In this document: one piece after another, positions 1-7,685 of the stretch
Layout of the letters: each line of letters opens with the position of its first letter
How positions within the stretch are numbered: the stretch's first letter is position 1
DNA from: a virus
Length of the DNA: 20,158 bases
Reading direction: 5' to 3' (one strand)
IMG/VR virus record: IMGVR_UViG_3300042691_009400
Span: 1 to 20,158 of that record
Made by a program: the position numbers and the translations under genes
Notes under the pieces: model-generated
Seen by the model: only the letters and a program-made list of their open reading frames with translations
Databases searched by the model: none
What the model was told of the DNA's origin: nothing

Positions 1-3000
1 CCGGCTGACCGAGCCGGGTCAGGTCGCGGTCGATGCTCGTGGCAATGCGAGTCATGACCTTGTTCAAGAGCCGCAGTTGCACTAGTTGCGGGTCTTGCTG
101 CTGGTTGAACAAGTCGAGCACGATCTGCTGACCTTCCTGCGTCCGCACGTCGGCGGTCTGCACCTGACGCGGGCCGAGGGTGTTCAGCTCGGCGAGGCGT
201 TGCTGCTGGCGGTCGAACTCGGCAGCGTCAGCCTTAGCCCGCTCTTCGGCGAGCTTCCGCTGCTCCTCAAAGGCCGCTTTCTGACGCTCGGCAACTTCCT
301 GCTGTTGCTGGGCTGCGGCCCGCTGCTGCTCCTTCTGTCGGTCTTCGTCAGCCTTGGCGGCTTCGGCAATAGCCCTCTCGTTCGCCTTGACAGCCTCGGC
401 CCGAGCCTTTTCGGCGTCGTCGATGTTCTTCAACTCCTGGTCGAAGAGTTCCTTCTGCCGAGCCACCTCCGCGTCGAACGCTTCCTTGTTCAGGATGCCG
501 TCGCGGGCCTGCTCTTGGGCAGCGGCGATGCCCTCTTGCAGCCGCGCCGCAGCCTCAGCACCGGCATTGCCGAACTCTTCTGCCTTCGTGATCGTCTGGC
601 CGATAGCCCTGTCAACGTCCTCGAACGCTCTGGCGAAGCCTTCGCCGAAGCCCTGCTCCGAAGCCTGCTGCTGATCCTCAAGCCGGGACTGCAACTGGTC
701 GAGTTGGGCGAGACGCGCGGCGGCAGCGTCAGCCTCCGCTTGGTTGCTGGCCTCACGAGCCGCGAGCAAGTCAGCGGTCGCCTGGGCCTGCTGCTCTTGC
801 ACGGCGATGATGTCCTGCTCGACTTGCGTCTGCTCTTGGCCGGCAGCCAGCAACTCGTCAACCCGCGCCCGCTGGTCTTCAAGCCGCTGCCTTTCGGCGT
901 CTGCTGCGGCTGCCGACCCGTCCGCGATGGACTGCTGCTGGTTGCGGATCTCCTCCAGTTGGCGAATCCGCTCTTCGCCGTTGGCAACCGCCTGCTCATC
1001 GCCGCCCTCGCCAGCCGCCGCCACCTCTTCGCGAACGCGGGCAATCTCGCGCTCCACCGCCAAAACTTGATCGGCTGCCTGCGCCCGATCCGCGTCGCCG
1101 CCGAACTCCCGCTGAATGCGTGCCTGCTCTAGAAGCTGGTCGGCTACCTGACGGTCAGCCTCTGCCTTTCGCTCCGCTTCGTCGGCAGCCTTGCGGGTCT
1201 CCTCTTGGACGATGCGAAGCGCTTCGATCTGGCGTTCGTACTCAGCCGTCGCGTTGGCAACGCCACGGGCGTACTGCTCGCCGTTCAACTCGTTGGCGTC
1301 CGCCTGTTCCTTCAGGTCTTCCAACGCCTGCTGGAACTCAAAGGCGGCATCGAAGCCAGCCTGCCCGAACTCGCCAGCCTTTTCGATGGCACCGTCGAGC
1401 GAGTTGTTTCCAGCTTCCACCGCCCGCTGCAAATCCTCGTACGCCTTCTTTTGCTCAGCCGTCATCTCGACGGCAGCGGTAGCGACTTGCTCCACCTTTT
1501 CGGAGGTCTGCGATGCGGTTTCTTCGACACCGAAAAACGTCTCGGCAAAGAAGTCTTTCACCGACAAGATCAGGTCGTTGATCGGGCCGAACGCTTGGGT
1601 GATCGACTGACTCACGAAGTCGAGGGCTTGGCTGACGCCACGGGCCGCAGCCGCGAACGGCTCCAGTGCCGCTGAGATGAGGTTCAGCACGACGCTCGTC
1701 ACTTGCCCGACCGTGTTGACAAGCACGCCAAGAACGCTCGTGAACGGCGAGAGAATGTCCAAGATGTTCCCGAGCACCCGACCGAACGAAGCGATGGACG
1801 GGGCCAACGCTTCCGCAATGGACTGCGCCACGCCGGTGAATGGCGTGAGCAACTCGCGTCCGAACCCGAGGATGCTCCGCTGCACGTCCTCGAACGCACC
1901 GTCAAGCTCTAGCAGTCGGTCGGCTTCTAGCTGGCTGATCGCACCACCGAACCGGCGGATGGCTTGCGTTGATCCTTCGATCTCGCCGAACGCGCGCACG
2001 AGGCTCTCGCCGCCGCGACCGAGAACCTCGATCTGCAACTGTGCCTGCCTCGCCGGCTCGGGGATTTCTGCCAGAGCTTCGGCCACGCGGGACGCGAACT
2101 CGGTCGGGTCGTTCTGCCCTTGCTGGATTTCTTCAAGAGAAAACCCAAGCTGCTGCAAGGCGTTGAACGTCTCGCCGCTACCCTGAGCCGCTTCTGAAAG
2201 CCTCGCCCCGAATCGCTGCACGCCGGTCGCCAGAGCCTCGACGCTGACGCCCGCGCGCGTCGCGGCCTCTTCGAGCACCTGAATCGTCTGGAAGTCTACG
2301 CCCGCCTGCCGAGCCGCGAACGAAAGCTCCTCAACCCTGCCCGTGAGTTGCGTGAGCCCCTGAGCCACCGCCGTCGCCGCAGCCCCGAACCCAGCCACGC
2401 CAGCCACGGCAAGCGTGAACGGGTTCACAAGCCCTGCCACCGACGCCCCGATGCTGCTGAGCCCTTGCGACAGCCCGCCGCCGAACACACGGGCGAGCCC
2501 CTCGCCGGCGGAAGAAAGCCCCGAGAGTCGCCCTGAGATATTGCCAATCGGGCCGGGCAGGGCAGACAGCACGCCGGATAGTTCGTTGAACTTGAGCGTG
2601 CCCGCGTCGCCTGCCGAGTCGGACGCCGCCGCGTACTTGTTCGCCTCGATTGTCGCCTTGGCGAAGGCGTCGGCAGATCGCTGGAGAGCATCGCTGTATT
2701 GCTGTTCGTCAAGCAGCCCTGCCTCTCTGAGCCGATTCAACTCGGCAACCGACTGCTCGTAGGATTTGTTGGCTCTCTGCTCTTTCGTTAGCCCGGCTTC
2801 AATAATCTCTGCGGCACGCGAAACAGCCGCCGCGCGCTCCTTCTCGGCATCGGCGGCAACTCTTGCGGCAGCCGCAGCCTCTTCAGCAAGTTGCGTGTCA
2901 AATGCCTTGGCAGCGATACGCTCTGATTCGGCAAGAGCTTCCGCTCGCTGCCTAGCCGCCTCTGTGGCTTGCCTGTTGATTCCAAGAGCCTCGATGGCAG

Positions 3001-3607
3001 CAGCGTTGTACGTCTCTTGGTCAATCAGTCCTGCCTGGAAAAGATCGTTGTACTTTCCGAGTTCCGCAGCCTGGCGTTCCTGTTCTGCGCGGAACCGGCG
3101 AATGACTGCCTCCGCTTCCGCAGTGCGGTCAGCGAGTTCCTTCACGGCCGCCGCTGCCTTGGCGTTTTCGCCAGACAGTTCTGCTCTGGCCCTCGCAGCA
3201 GTCTCAGCGCTGATCGCGCCTTGCGATTCCAGCTTAGAGATGCGATCAAGTTCGGAGGCTAAGCGTTCACCGTCCGTGAAATACTGGGCGGTAACGCGAG
3301 CGCCTTCGCGGAACGCTTCGGACGCTTCTTTCGCGGCATCCGACAATGACTGAAATTCGGCCGCGAACTGTCTTGCGTCAATCTGCCCAGTTCGGAGGGC
3401 AGATTGCAAAAAACCGAGGTCGGTTGCAAACCGCTGCTGCGCTTGCACGGCCCCTGCGGTCGCATCACCGAACGTCTTAAACACTGCCGTGACGTTCGCC
3501 GCTTCACGATCCAACTGCTGCAACGCCCGCTCCACAGGCGTAAGGCTCTGCCGAACGCCGGTCGCGTCCGCAGAAATCTTCATCGCCAGTGAGAGCACGT
3601 TCGCCAT
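1..3607 (-). CDS. Tail tape measure protein (C-terminus cut by window edge)
   Basis: The frame beginning at the ATG at 3607 stays open for 1202 codons to the left edge, so the C-terminus is missing. The product is the scaffold that sets tail length and is later ejected with the DNA. It has the expected make-up: an N-terminal helical part rich in Ala, Glu and Gln; a Gly/Ala-rich hydrophobic segment at about residues 385-420; a second hydrophobic stretch at about 613-652; then long coiled coil of Gln/Glu/Ala/Arg from about 690 to 1150. A short helical-hairpin motif (Leu, Gly or Asn, Ile/Leu, acidic, Glu/Gln, Tyr/Phe, Ala) recurs near residues 70, 125, 190, 292, 770 and 1035. The start overlaps the stop of the tail chaperone by one base (TGATG), so translation is probably coupled. 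By eye, codons for the first 280 residues are less GC-rich than the rest, which suggests mosaic origin. Family assignment rests on length, composition and position after G/G-T. Confidence 0.93.
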   Translation of the reverse strand, partial: MANVLSLAMKISADATGVRQSLTPVERALQQLDREAANVTAVFKTFGDATAGAVQAQQRFATDLGFLQSALRTGQIDARQFAAEFQSLSDAAKEASEAFREGARVTAQYFTDGERLASELDRISKLESQGAISAETAARARAELSGENAKAAAAVKELADRTAEAEAVIRRFRAEQERQAAELGKYNDLFQAGLIDQETYNAAAIEALGINRQATEAARQRAEALAESERIAAKAFDTQLAEEAAAAARVAADAEKERAAAVSRAAEIIEAGLTKEQRANKSYEQSVAELNRLREAGLLDEQQYSDALQRSADAFAKATIEANKYAAASDSAGDAGTLKFNELSGVLSALPGPIGNISGRLSGLSSAGEGLARVFGGGLSQGLSSIGASVAGLVNPFTLAVAGVAGFGAAATAVAQGLTQLTGRVEELSFAARQAGVDFQTIQVLEEAATRAGVSVEALATGVQRFGARLSEAAQGSGETFNALQQLGFSLEEIQQGQNDPTEFASRVAEALAEIPEPARQAQLQIEVLGRGGESLVRAFGEIEGSTQAIRRFGGAISQLEADRLLELDGAFEDVQRSILGFGRELLTPFTGVAQSIAEALAPSIASFGRVLGNILDILSPFTSVLGVLVNTVGQVTSVVLNLISAALEPFAAAARGVSQALDFVSQSITQAFGPINDLILSVKDFFAETFFGVEETASQTSEKVEQVATAAVEMTAEQKKAYEDLQRAVEAGNNSLDGAIEKAGEFGQAGFDAAFEFQQALEDLKEQADANELNGEQYARGVANATAEYERQIEALRIVQEETRKAADEAERKAEADRQVADQLLEQARIQREFGGDADRAQAADQVLAVEREIARVREEVAAAGEGGDEQAVANGEERIRQLEEIRNQQQSIADGSAAAADAERQRLEDQRARVDELLAAGQEQTQVEQDIIAVQEQQAQATADLLAAREASNQAEADAAAARLAQLDQLQSRLEDQQQASEQGFGEGFARAFEDVDRAIGQTITKAEEFGNAGAEAAARLQEGIAAAQEQARDGILNKEAFDAEVARQKELFDQELKNIDDAEKARAEAVKANERAIAEAAKADEDRQKEQQRAAAQQQQEVAERQKAAFEEQRKLAEERAKADAAEFDRQQQRLAELNTLGPRQVQTADVRTQEGQQIVLDLFNQQQDPQLVQLRLLNKVMTRIATSIDRDLTRLGQP

Positions 3608-4277
3608 CAGTCGAATCCAAGCTGCTTTTTCAAATCCAAAATCACGTCGCGGGCCTGCGCCTCGTGCTGCGGGGCTTCTTCGACCGGGATGAAGTCGCTC
3701 GCTCGCGGTGCCTTGCCCTTCTCGCTGTACGGTGCCAGGATCGCCGAGACAGTCAGGCCCGTTTCGGCCCAACTGTCAGGGATCGCGTGGTAGTACCGCG
3801 TGAAAGCCATCCACTCGCCAAGCTCACGAGACGACATTCGCCGCTCGATCTCGCCTACCGTCATGCCAAGATGTCCCGCCAGACGAAACAGGAATCGCCT
3901 CGTCGGGCGGATGTTCAGTTTTTTGCCAGTTCCTCCACGTCGCTTTCGCTCATCGCGTTGTGCTTCATCGCCTTGTCGAACAACTTCGACACGACCTTCG
4001 CCGACTTGCCCGCCAGCTTCTCGATGCCAGCGTCGTCGAACAGCCGCTCGCCGGTCTCGGGATGGCAGAGGCAACGGGCGAGGAACTTCGTGCGGAAATT
4101 GTCGATGCCCGTCTCCCGCTTGCCGATCCACTCCCGCTCGTAGGCATCACGCTCGCCGACCGTCATCACGCGGATGCCGAGGGTCATGTTGCCCCACTCC
4201 TTGACCGTGACCTTCAGGATGCCGAGGTCTTCGGCGGCGAGGATTTGTGCTGCGAGTTCTTCAACTGTCAGTGCCAT
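3607..4277 (-). CDS. Tail assembly chaperone G-T fusion made by -1 frameshift
   Basis: Zero-frame translation from the ATG at 4277 meets the slippery heptamer A AAA AAC at 3924-3918, directly before the TGA at 3917-3915. A -1 shift there continues with CTG at 3918 to the TGA at 3609-3607, giving about 223 residues: the 120-residue G protein plus a T domain of about 103 residues. The T domain contains MTVGEIERRM followed by SSRELGEWMAF and a PDSW turn, the pattern of DUF4035/gpT-type chaperones. In lambda and most long-tailed phages such a minor fusion product binds both tape measure and tube protein during tail assembly and is absent from the virion. The T frame has no good start of its own near the junction; the open frame extending upstream to 4131 in this register is a shadow of G. 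The frameshift is inferred from sequence, not measured. Confidence 0.88.
3915..4277 (-). CDS. Tail assembly chaperone G
   Basis: A 120-residue protein starting MALTVEELAA and ending EELAKN. It is the zero-frame product of the G/G-T pair and should be far more abundant than the fusion. It is mixed alpha and acidic, carries a KEWGNMTLGIRVMTVGERDAYE segment typical of small tail-chaperone subunits, and lies between the tube genes and the tape measure, as in lambda and HK97. The ATG at 4277 is chosen over a longer frame (to 4328) because AAGGAG at 4290-4285 sits 7 nt upstream and because the upstream gene stops at 4282. The last codons, GCA AAA AAC TGA, form the frameshift site. The protein family is divergent, so identity comes mainly from gene order plus the slippery site. 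Confidence 0.88.
   Translation of the reverse strand: MALTVEELAAQILAAEDLGILKVTVKEWGNMTLGIRVMTVGERDAYEREWIGKRETGIDNFRTKFLARCLCHPETGERLFDDAGIEKLAGKSAKVVSKLFDKAMKHNAMSESDVEELAKN
3918..3924 (-). other. Slippery heptamer A AAA AAC for -1 frameshifting
   Basis: On the minus strand the codons read GCA AAA AAC TGA, a canonical X XXY YYZ site with the zero-frame stop immediately after. The -1 frame is open downstream and encodes a recognisable T-type chaperone domain. This arrangement is conserved in tailed phages even where the proteins are not. I did not identify a clear downstream stimulatory structure by eye. Confidence 0.87.
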
Positions 4278-4281
4278 GCTC

Positions 4282-4632
4282 TTACTCCTTGACGATGCGC
4301 CAGATGCCCTTGAACCGGTACACGTCATTCACCTTGGCACTGATGTCAAGCGTCTGGCAGATGGCTTTCGTGGTGAGCGTGAGCCCGCCGCCGGAGAAGG
4401 AGAGAAGCCCCTTCATGCCGTACTGGCTCAGGCTCATCGCCGAGGTCGTGGCTGCCGTCGAGAGGCTCGCCAGTTCGACGGTGCCCATATCCATCGCCCA
4501 CGCACCGGAGGTCGCGGCGGCAGAGCCACGCGCGAGCGGCAGCGATCCGCCCGCGCCGACGCGGAACTCGGTCACTTCACCGATAGCCGTTCCGCGCCAG
4601 TTGACGGTCACCCCGGTGCAATAGCCAGCCAT
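4282..4632 (-). CDS. Tail protein, tube-like (second of two)
   Basis: A 116-residue, beta-rich protein with many Gly, Ser and Thr and few charged residues, ending in YRFKGIWRIVKE. It lies between the other tube-like gene and chaperone G, exactly where long-tailed phages keep tube subunits. The ATG at 4632 has a strong GGAGG at 4643-4639, 6 nt upstream. The segment DMGTVELASLS resembles the strand before the long loop in small tail tube proteins, but I see no diagnostic motif. It may be the main tube protein, a second tube-fold subunit or a tail-tip adaptor; order alone cannot separate these. The next gene starts 4 nt beyond the stop, so both are one transcriptional unit. Confidence 0.68.
   Translation of the reverse strand: MAGYCTGVTVNWRGTAIGEVTEFRVGAGGSLPLARGSAAATSGAWAMDMGTVELASLSTAATTSAMSLSQYGMKGLLSFSGGGLTLTTKAICQTLDISAKVNDVYRFKGIWRIVKE
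4285..4290 (-). promoter_or_regulatory. Ribosome binding site of chaperone G
   Basis: AAGGAG lies within the last codons of the preceding tail gene, 7 nt before the ATG at 4277. It decides the start of G. Confidence 0.8.
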
Positions 4633-4653
4633 GACGGGCCTCCGTCAGGGCGA

Positions 4654-5043
4654 CTAGCGGGCAATACGGATCGTCGCCTGACCCCGGATCGCGTCGTTTG
4701 TCGCCAGCGTAAGCGTGCTGGAATTGACCGTGTAGGCCACGGCCGTCGCAAAGAATGCCGTGCCGCCGATGGAGATTTGGCAAGTTCCGGTCGAAGCGTC
4801 AGCGATGATGTCGCGGCCGAGGTAGTTGAACTGCACCGAACGACCCGTGTCGGACGTGCTGCCCTTGAGCGGACGGTCAACGGTCGCAAGCTGCGCACCC
4901 GTGGTCAGCCCCAGGTGCGAAACGTCAATCTTCTCTTCGTCAGCCGTCGGGTCGTTGTACGTAATGACGATGTTCGTGACCGTGTAGAACGTCGCGCCCA
5001 GGCGAAGCGTTGTCCCGGTTCCATCATGCGGCGTAGCTGACAT
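4654..5043 (-). CDS. Major tail tube protein (probable)
   Basis: A 129-residue protein, rich in Thr, Ser and Val with alternating hydrophobic strands, as expected for the tail tube beta-barrel that stacks in rings around the tape measure. The DEEKIDVSHLG segment is the characteristic strand-loop of lambda gpV-like and TP901-1-like tube subunits. It directly follows the tail terminator gene, the usual order. AGGAG at 5058-5054 stands 10 nt before the ATG at 5043 and overlaps the TAG stop of the preceding gene. At 129 residues it is short for a tube protein and lacks the extra Ig-like domain of lambda gpV. It could exchange roles with the 116-residue neighbour downstream. Confidence 0.72.
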   Translation of the reverse strand: MSATPHDGTGTTLRLGATFYTVTNIVITYNDPTADEEKIDVSHLGLTTGAQLATVDRPLKGSTSDTGRSVQFNYLGRDIIADASTGTCQISIGGTAFFATAVAYTVNSSTLTLATNDAIRGQATIRIAR

Positions 5044-5056
5044 TTCTACGATTCTC

Positions 5057-5476
5057 CTAGTTCTCGACCCACATCACGGAATACGTTTGAGTGACGCTGT
5101 AGACCGGCGGCATCTCGCCGCCCGCCAACTGAATGAAGCCGTCCGCCTCGTTCGTCAGGCTGACGTTCTTCACTACCACCGATTCTGCCTCCCCGGTGCC
5201 GAATCCATCCAGAACGAGGCGGCACTTGTCCGCGAGGTCTCTTACTGCCTCGTACGTGGTCGCGTAGCAGTCCACCGTCAGGATCACGGTGGGCGTGCCC
5301 ATCGGCCCGGCGAGGGTGTGTTCCCGCTGGACGCCCGACCGCCGCCACGTCACGAACGGCAGATCCGCCGTCGCCGGGGCGATGACGGGATAAACCCGCG
5401 TGCCGACCAGGGCCGCCACGTCGGCATCGGCGATCAGAGCGGAGCGGCAGACTTGCTCGGGGCTTTTGAGCGGCAT
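5057..5476 (-). CDS. Tail terminator / DUF3168-type tail completion protein
   Basis: A 139-residue protein matching the DUF3168 pattern: an N-terminal helix followed by ADVAALVGTRVYP, a LPFVTWRRSG strand, VILTVDCYATTYE in the middle, then a helix with a conserved aspartate (LADKCRLVLDGFG) and a C-terminal strand YSVMWVEN. Proteins of this family (lambda gpU-like) cap the growing tail and form the interface to the head connector. The start at 5476 gives the whole domain. No good Shine-Dalgarno sequence is visible before it; instead a short GC hairpin (5492-5506) lies in the 37-nt gap after the preceding gene. A longer overlapping frame (5046-5483) is Arg/Gly-rich noise and was discarded. Confidence 0.85.
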   Translation of the reverse strand: MPLKSPEQVCRSALIADADVAALVGTRVYPVIAPATADLPFVTWRRSGVQREHTLAGPMGTPTVILTVDCYATTYEAVRDLADKCRLVLDGFGTGEAESVVVKNVSLTNEADGFIQLAGGEMPPVYSVTQTYSVMWVEN

Positions 5477-5491
5477 GGGCCACTATGCCAC

Positions 5492-5506
5492 GCCCTGCGG
5501 CAGGGC
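5492..5506 (-). other. Small GC-rich stem-loop
   Basis: GCCCTG and CAGGGC form a perfect 6-bp stem with a 3-nt loop between the gp10-like gene and the tail terminator gene. No T-tract follows, so it is not a usual intrinsic terminator; it may affect mRNA processing or simply be incidental. Confidence 0.35.
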
Positions 5507-5513
5507 TTGCAGC

Positions 5514-6341
5514 CTAGCCGGGGCCGAGGGTGTCCGTTCCGGTGACCGACCCTTCGTTGCGGAACCGCAGTGCCGCCCACGCCTGCCCCAGCGTCAGCGA
5601 GAGTTCCCGCTGGAGGTACTCGGCAACTTGGGCCTGCGTCTGATCCCATGCGGTCTGTACGGGAGGGCGACCGGATTCACCGCCCGCTGGCATGGCAGGG
5701 ATGACGATGGGCTGGCTTGATTTCCTGAAAAATGCTTTCGGGTACGCGGGGTCGGTCTGCACTCGGCCGTCGCCTCCAACGCCGCCCAGAATCTTGAACG
5801 GTCCCAGCCGGTTGAAGCTCGACGCAATGTAGGTTGGCTTCAGTTCGTCAACGTCGTGCAGGACGCCACGCCCTCGGACGGTCTCCGTGATTACCTTCCC
5901 GTTCCGTTTTCGCGTCCGAACGAACGGCTTAGTAGGGCTTCGGCGTTCGTATGATCTCGCCTTAGCCTGAGTGATTCGGCGTTCTTTCGTCCCGAATTCC
6001 AACCACCACTGATGGAACGCCCGGTCAGGGCCAGCCAGCACCGTGCCGCCAGCCGCGCTGCTGGCGTCGCCAACCGCCGCCCGGTTGTAGCCAATCAGCC
6101 CGACAGCGACGCCCGTCTGCTTGTACTTGACGACCTTGTAGTTGACTGCCCGCCGCAGATTGCCGGTCGGCCCGATAGGCGTCACCTCACGCAGCCGCAG
6201 GAACGCGGGCCAAATCGCCTTCTCAATCGCCTCGCCCAGCACCTCGGCGGCTTCCGCCTTGGGAAAGAACGCCCGAATATTGTCACGGAGCGACCGCAGC
6301 TCCTCGGTGTTGATGTTCAGTTGGATGCCAGCGACAGCCAT
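5514..6341 (-). CDS. HK97 gp10-like head-tail/tail completion protein, long form
   Basis: A 275-residue protein. Its first 125 residues fit the HK97 gp10 family: an early helix, TPIGPTGNLRRAVNYK at about residues 54-69, a strand with VAVGLIGYNR, and the hallmark FHQWWLEFGTKER at 109-121. Family members sit at the neck and complete the tail before head joining (lambda gpZ role). The remaining 150 residues are unusual: a basic SYERRSPTKPFVRTRKR stretch, a Gly/Pro-rich part with a repeated PAMPAGGESGRPPV character, and a C-terminal helix. Typical members have 110-170 residues, so this is an extended version. It starts 2 nt after the stop of the stopper gene. Identity is confident for the N-terminal part, unknown for the extension. 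Confidence 0.85.
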   Translation of the reverse strand: MAVAGIQLNINTEELRSLRDNIRAFFPKAEAAEVLGEAIEKAIWPAFLRLREVTPIGPTGNLRRAVNYKVVKYKQTGVAVGLIGYNRAAVGDASSAAGGTVLAGPDRAFHQWWLEFGTKERRITQAKARSYERRSPTKPFVRTRKRNGKVITETVRGRGVLHDVDELKPTYIASSFNRLGPFKILGGVGGDGRVQTDPAYPKAFFRKSSQPIVIPAMPAGGESGRPPVQTAWDQTQAQVAEYLQRELSLTLGQAWAALRFRNEGSVTGTDTLGPG

Positions 6342-6343
6342 AG

Positions 6344-6661
6344 CTACACCGTCTCCTGGCAGAGCAGTTCATGCTCGCTGCGGTTCTCCCGCTCCAGAAT
6401 TGAGATGATCTCGAACGTGCGGCCACGCCACGAAATCCGCATCTGCTGCGTCAGCCCGGTCAGATACCGCATCCGCACGCGGTGCGAAATCTCGGTCTGC
6501 TGCTGACCGGCGAGCAGGAACTCCCGAGCCGTCACGCCTTGGACGCTGGCCCACACGGTTGCGAACGTCGTGTCGTAGACCGGCACCGACTCGCCCATCG
6601 CGTTCTTGTTTTCGCGGTAGGCCAGCACGGTGATCCGCTCGCGGAGGTCGCCCGCCTTCAT
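6344..6661 (-). CDS. Head closure / stopper protein (phage head-tail joining family)
   Basis: A 105-residue protein starting MKAGDLRERITVL, the opening strand of the SPP1 gp16/HK97 gp7-like head-tail joining family. It continues with NAMGESVPVYDTTFATVWASV, another conserved feature, and ends in beta strands (MRISWRGRTFEIISI). It forms the ring below the connector that closes the filled head and receives the tail. The ATG at 6661 overlaps the TGA of the preceding gene by one base (TGATG), indicating coupled translation. Position between connector and gp10-like protein agrees with the usual neck order. Confidence 0.87.
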   Translation of the reverse strand: MKAGDLRERITVLAYRENKNAMGESVPVYDTTFATVWASVQGVTAREFLLAGQQQTEISHRVRMRYLTGLTQQMRISWRGRTFEIISILERENRSEHELLCQETV

Positions 6662-7107
6662 CAGACGATGCTCCCCTCGCCCACGATGACGATCTTGTAC
6701 GTGGCCCCCACAGTCGAGGCGACGAACAGGCTGGACGCCGTCGTGCCCGCCGCAGTCGGGTTCGTGGCGAGCAGCACGCCCCCAGGCGGCACGCTGCCCG
6801 TGTAGGCTCCGGTCACGGTGAGCGTGCGGGTCGCGTCGGTGTTCTCGATGTAGAGCACCTTTGCCGCCGTAAAGGCAATCGTCACGCTCGCCCCGTCGCG
6901 AGTGTCCGCCAGCGACGAAAGCTGAAACGTATCGGTGCCTGCCGACGTGCGGGCATCGCTGTAGATCACCTGGGCTTGATTCGCCCCGTCGCCGTCGCTC
7001 AACGCACGGAAGTATTCCGCCTTCGTCACGCGGGTGTTCGTGGCGATGTCGGCGGTGTCGGTCTCAATCCCGACGATGCGGCAGAGGATCTCGGCTGACA
7101 GGCTCAT
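6661..7107 (-). CDS. Beta-rich structural protein of the neck region, unknown function
   Basis: A 148-residue protein with a short helical N-terminus (MSLSAEILCRIVGIETDTAD) followed by an almost entirely beta Thr/Ala/Val-rich body (for example VLYIENTDATRTLTVTGAYTG). I chose the ATG at 7107, which gives an ATGA overlap with the connector gene; an in-frame start 5 codons earlier has no better support. The fold looks like a small beta-sandwich, as in decoration or neck-whisker proteins, and it lies between connector and stopper, where such extra genes are common. I recognise no family. It is real because it is coupled on both sides and its frame keeps protein-like composition. Confidence 0.75.
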   Translation of the reverse strand: MSLSAEILCRIVGIETDTADIATNTRVTKAEYFRALSDGDGANQAQVIYSDARTSAGTDTFQLSSLADTRDGASVTIAFTAAKVLYIENTDATRTLTVTGAYTGSVPPGGVLLATNPTAAGTTASSLFVASTVGATYKIVIVGEGSIV

Positions 7108-7685
7108 GTGTATGACCCCCACGACACGCTATCGAGCAGCCGCATCGCCGCTGCGGGCATCTGCCCGTCGCCACGCTTCTCATACAGTTCGTGAACGCAC
7201 ATGAGAATCGCCGACTTGACCCGCTGCGGCACGCTGGCGGCATCGCCGTAGCCTGCCCACCACGAGACCGTGACCGAGTTCTGGTCGAGCAAGTGCGAGG
7301 GCCACGAGCCACCGTAGAGGTTGCGGATGACGCCCGGCGTCGAGTCGCGGTCCACCCGGTAGCTCGATGCCGAGAGCGTGGCCGTGCCGCCCGCCTCGCC
7401 CGTGACGTAGGTGATCGTGACCGCCGTGGCTGTGCCCGAGGCGATCATCGGCGGGCGGGGCAGCTCGATCTCTAGAGGGAAGGCGTCAAGCCGCATCACA
7501 AGCTGCTGCGTCACGAGAGCCCGGTCGATGTAGTCCTCGACCCACTCGCGGGCGGTCGTGATGTAGCTCTGAATCAGAGCATCGTCGGCGGTCGTATCGA
7601 CGCGGCAGTGGTTCTTCGCCTCGCTCAGCGTCACCGGCTCCACCGCCGGGGCGGTCGCACGTCTCAGGCTGCGGTAGCGTCTCAT
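7104..7685 (-). CDS. Head-tail connector protein (gp6 / phiE125 gp8 family)
   Basis: A 193-residue protein. The segment PVTLSEAKNHCRVD followed by DDALIQSYITTAREWVEDYIDRALV at residues 18-58 is the signature of phiE125 gp8/HK97 gp6-type adaptors: an SEAK motif, an acidic pair before a long helix, then beta strands and a C-terminal helix (RVKSAILMCVHELYEKRG). These form a 12- or 13-fold ring bound to the portal after packaging. It shares ATGA overlaps with both neighbours, so it is co-translated with them. Size fits the family. Confidence 0.9.
   Translation of the reverse strand: MRRYRSLRRATAPAVEPVTLSEAKNHCRVDTTADDALIQSYITTAREWVEDYIDRALVTQQLVMRLDAFPLEIELPRPPMIASGTATAVTITYVTGEAGGTATLSASSYRVDRDSTPGVIRNLYGGSWPSHLLDQNSVTVSWWAGYGDAASVPQRVKSAILMCVHELYEKRGDGQMPAAAMRLLDSVSWGSYT

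Noticed and set aside
86-1132. Long plus-strand open frames opposite the tape measure gene
   Set aside because: They are Leu/Arg/Gly-rich antisense shadows of a GC-rich coding strand; the minus frame is continuous for 1202 codons with tape-measure features.
3925-4131. Independent start of the T-domain frame upstream of the slippery site
   Set aside because: Residues before the junction are Arg-rich noise overlapping G in another frame, without a ribosome binding site; the frameshift explains the T domain.
5046-5483. Minus-strand frame overlapping the tail terminator gene
   Set aside because: Composition is Arg/Gly/His noise, whereas the frame at 5057-5476 matches DUF3168.
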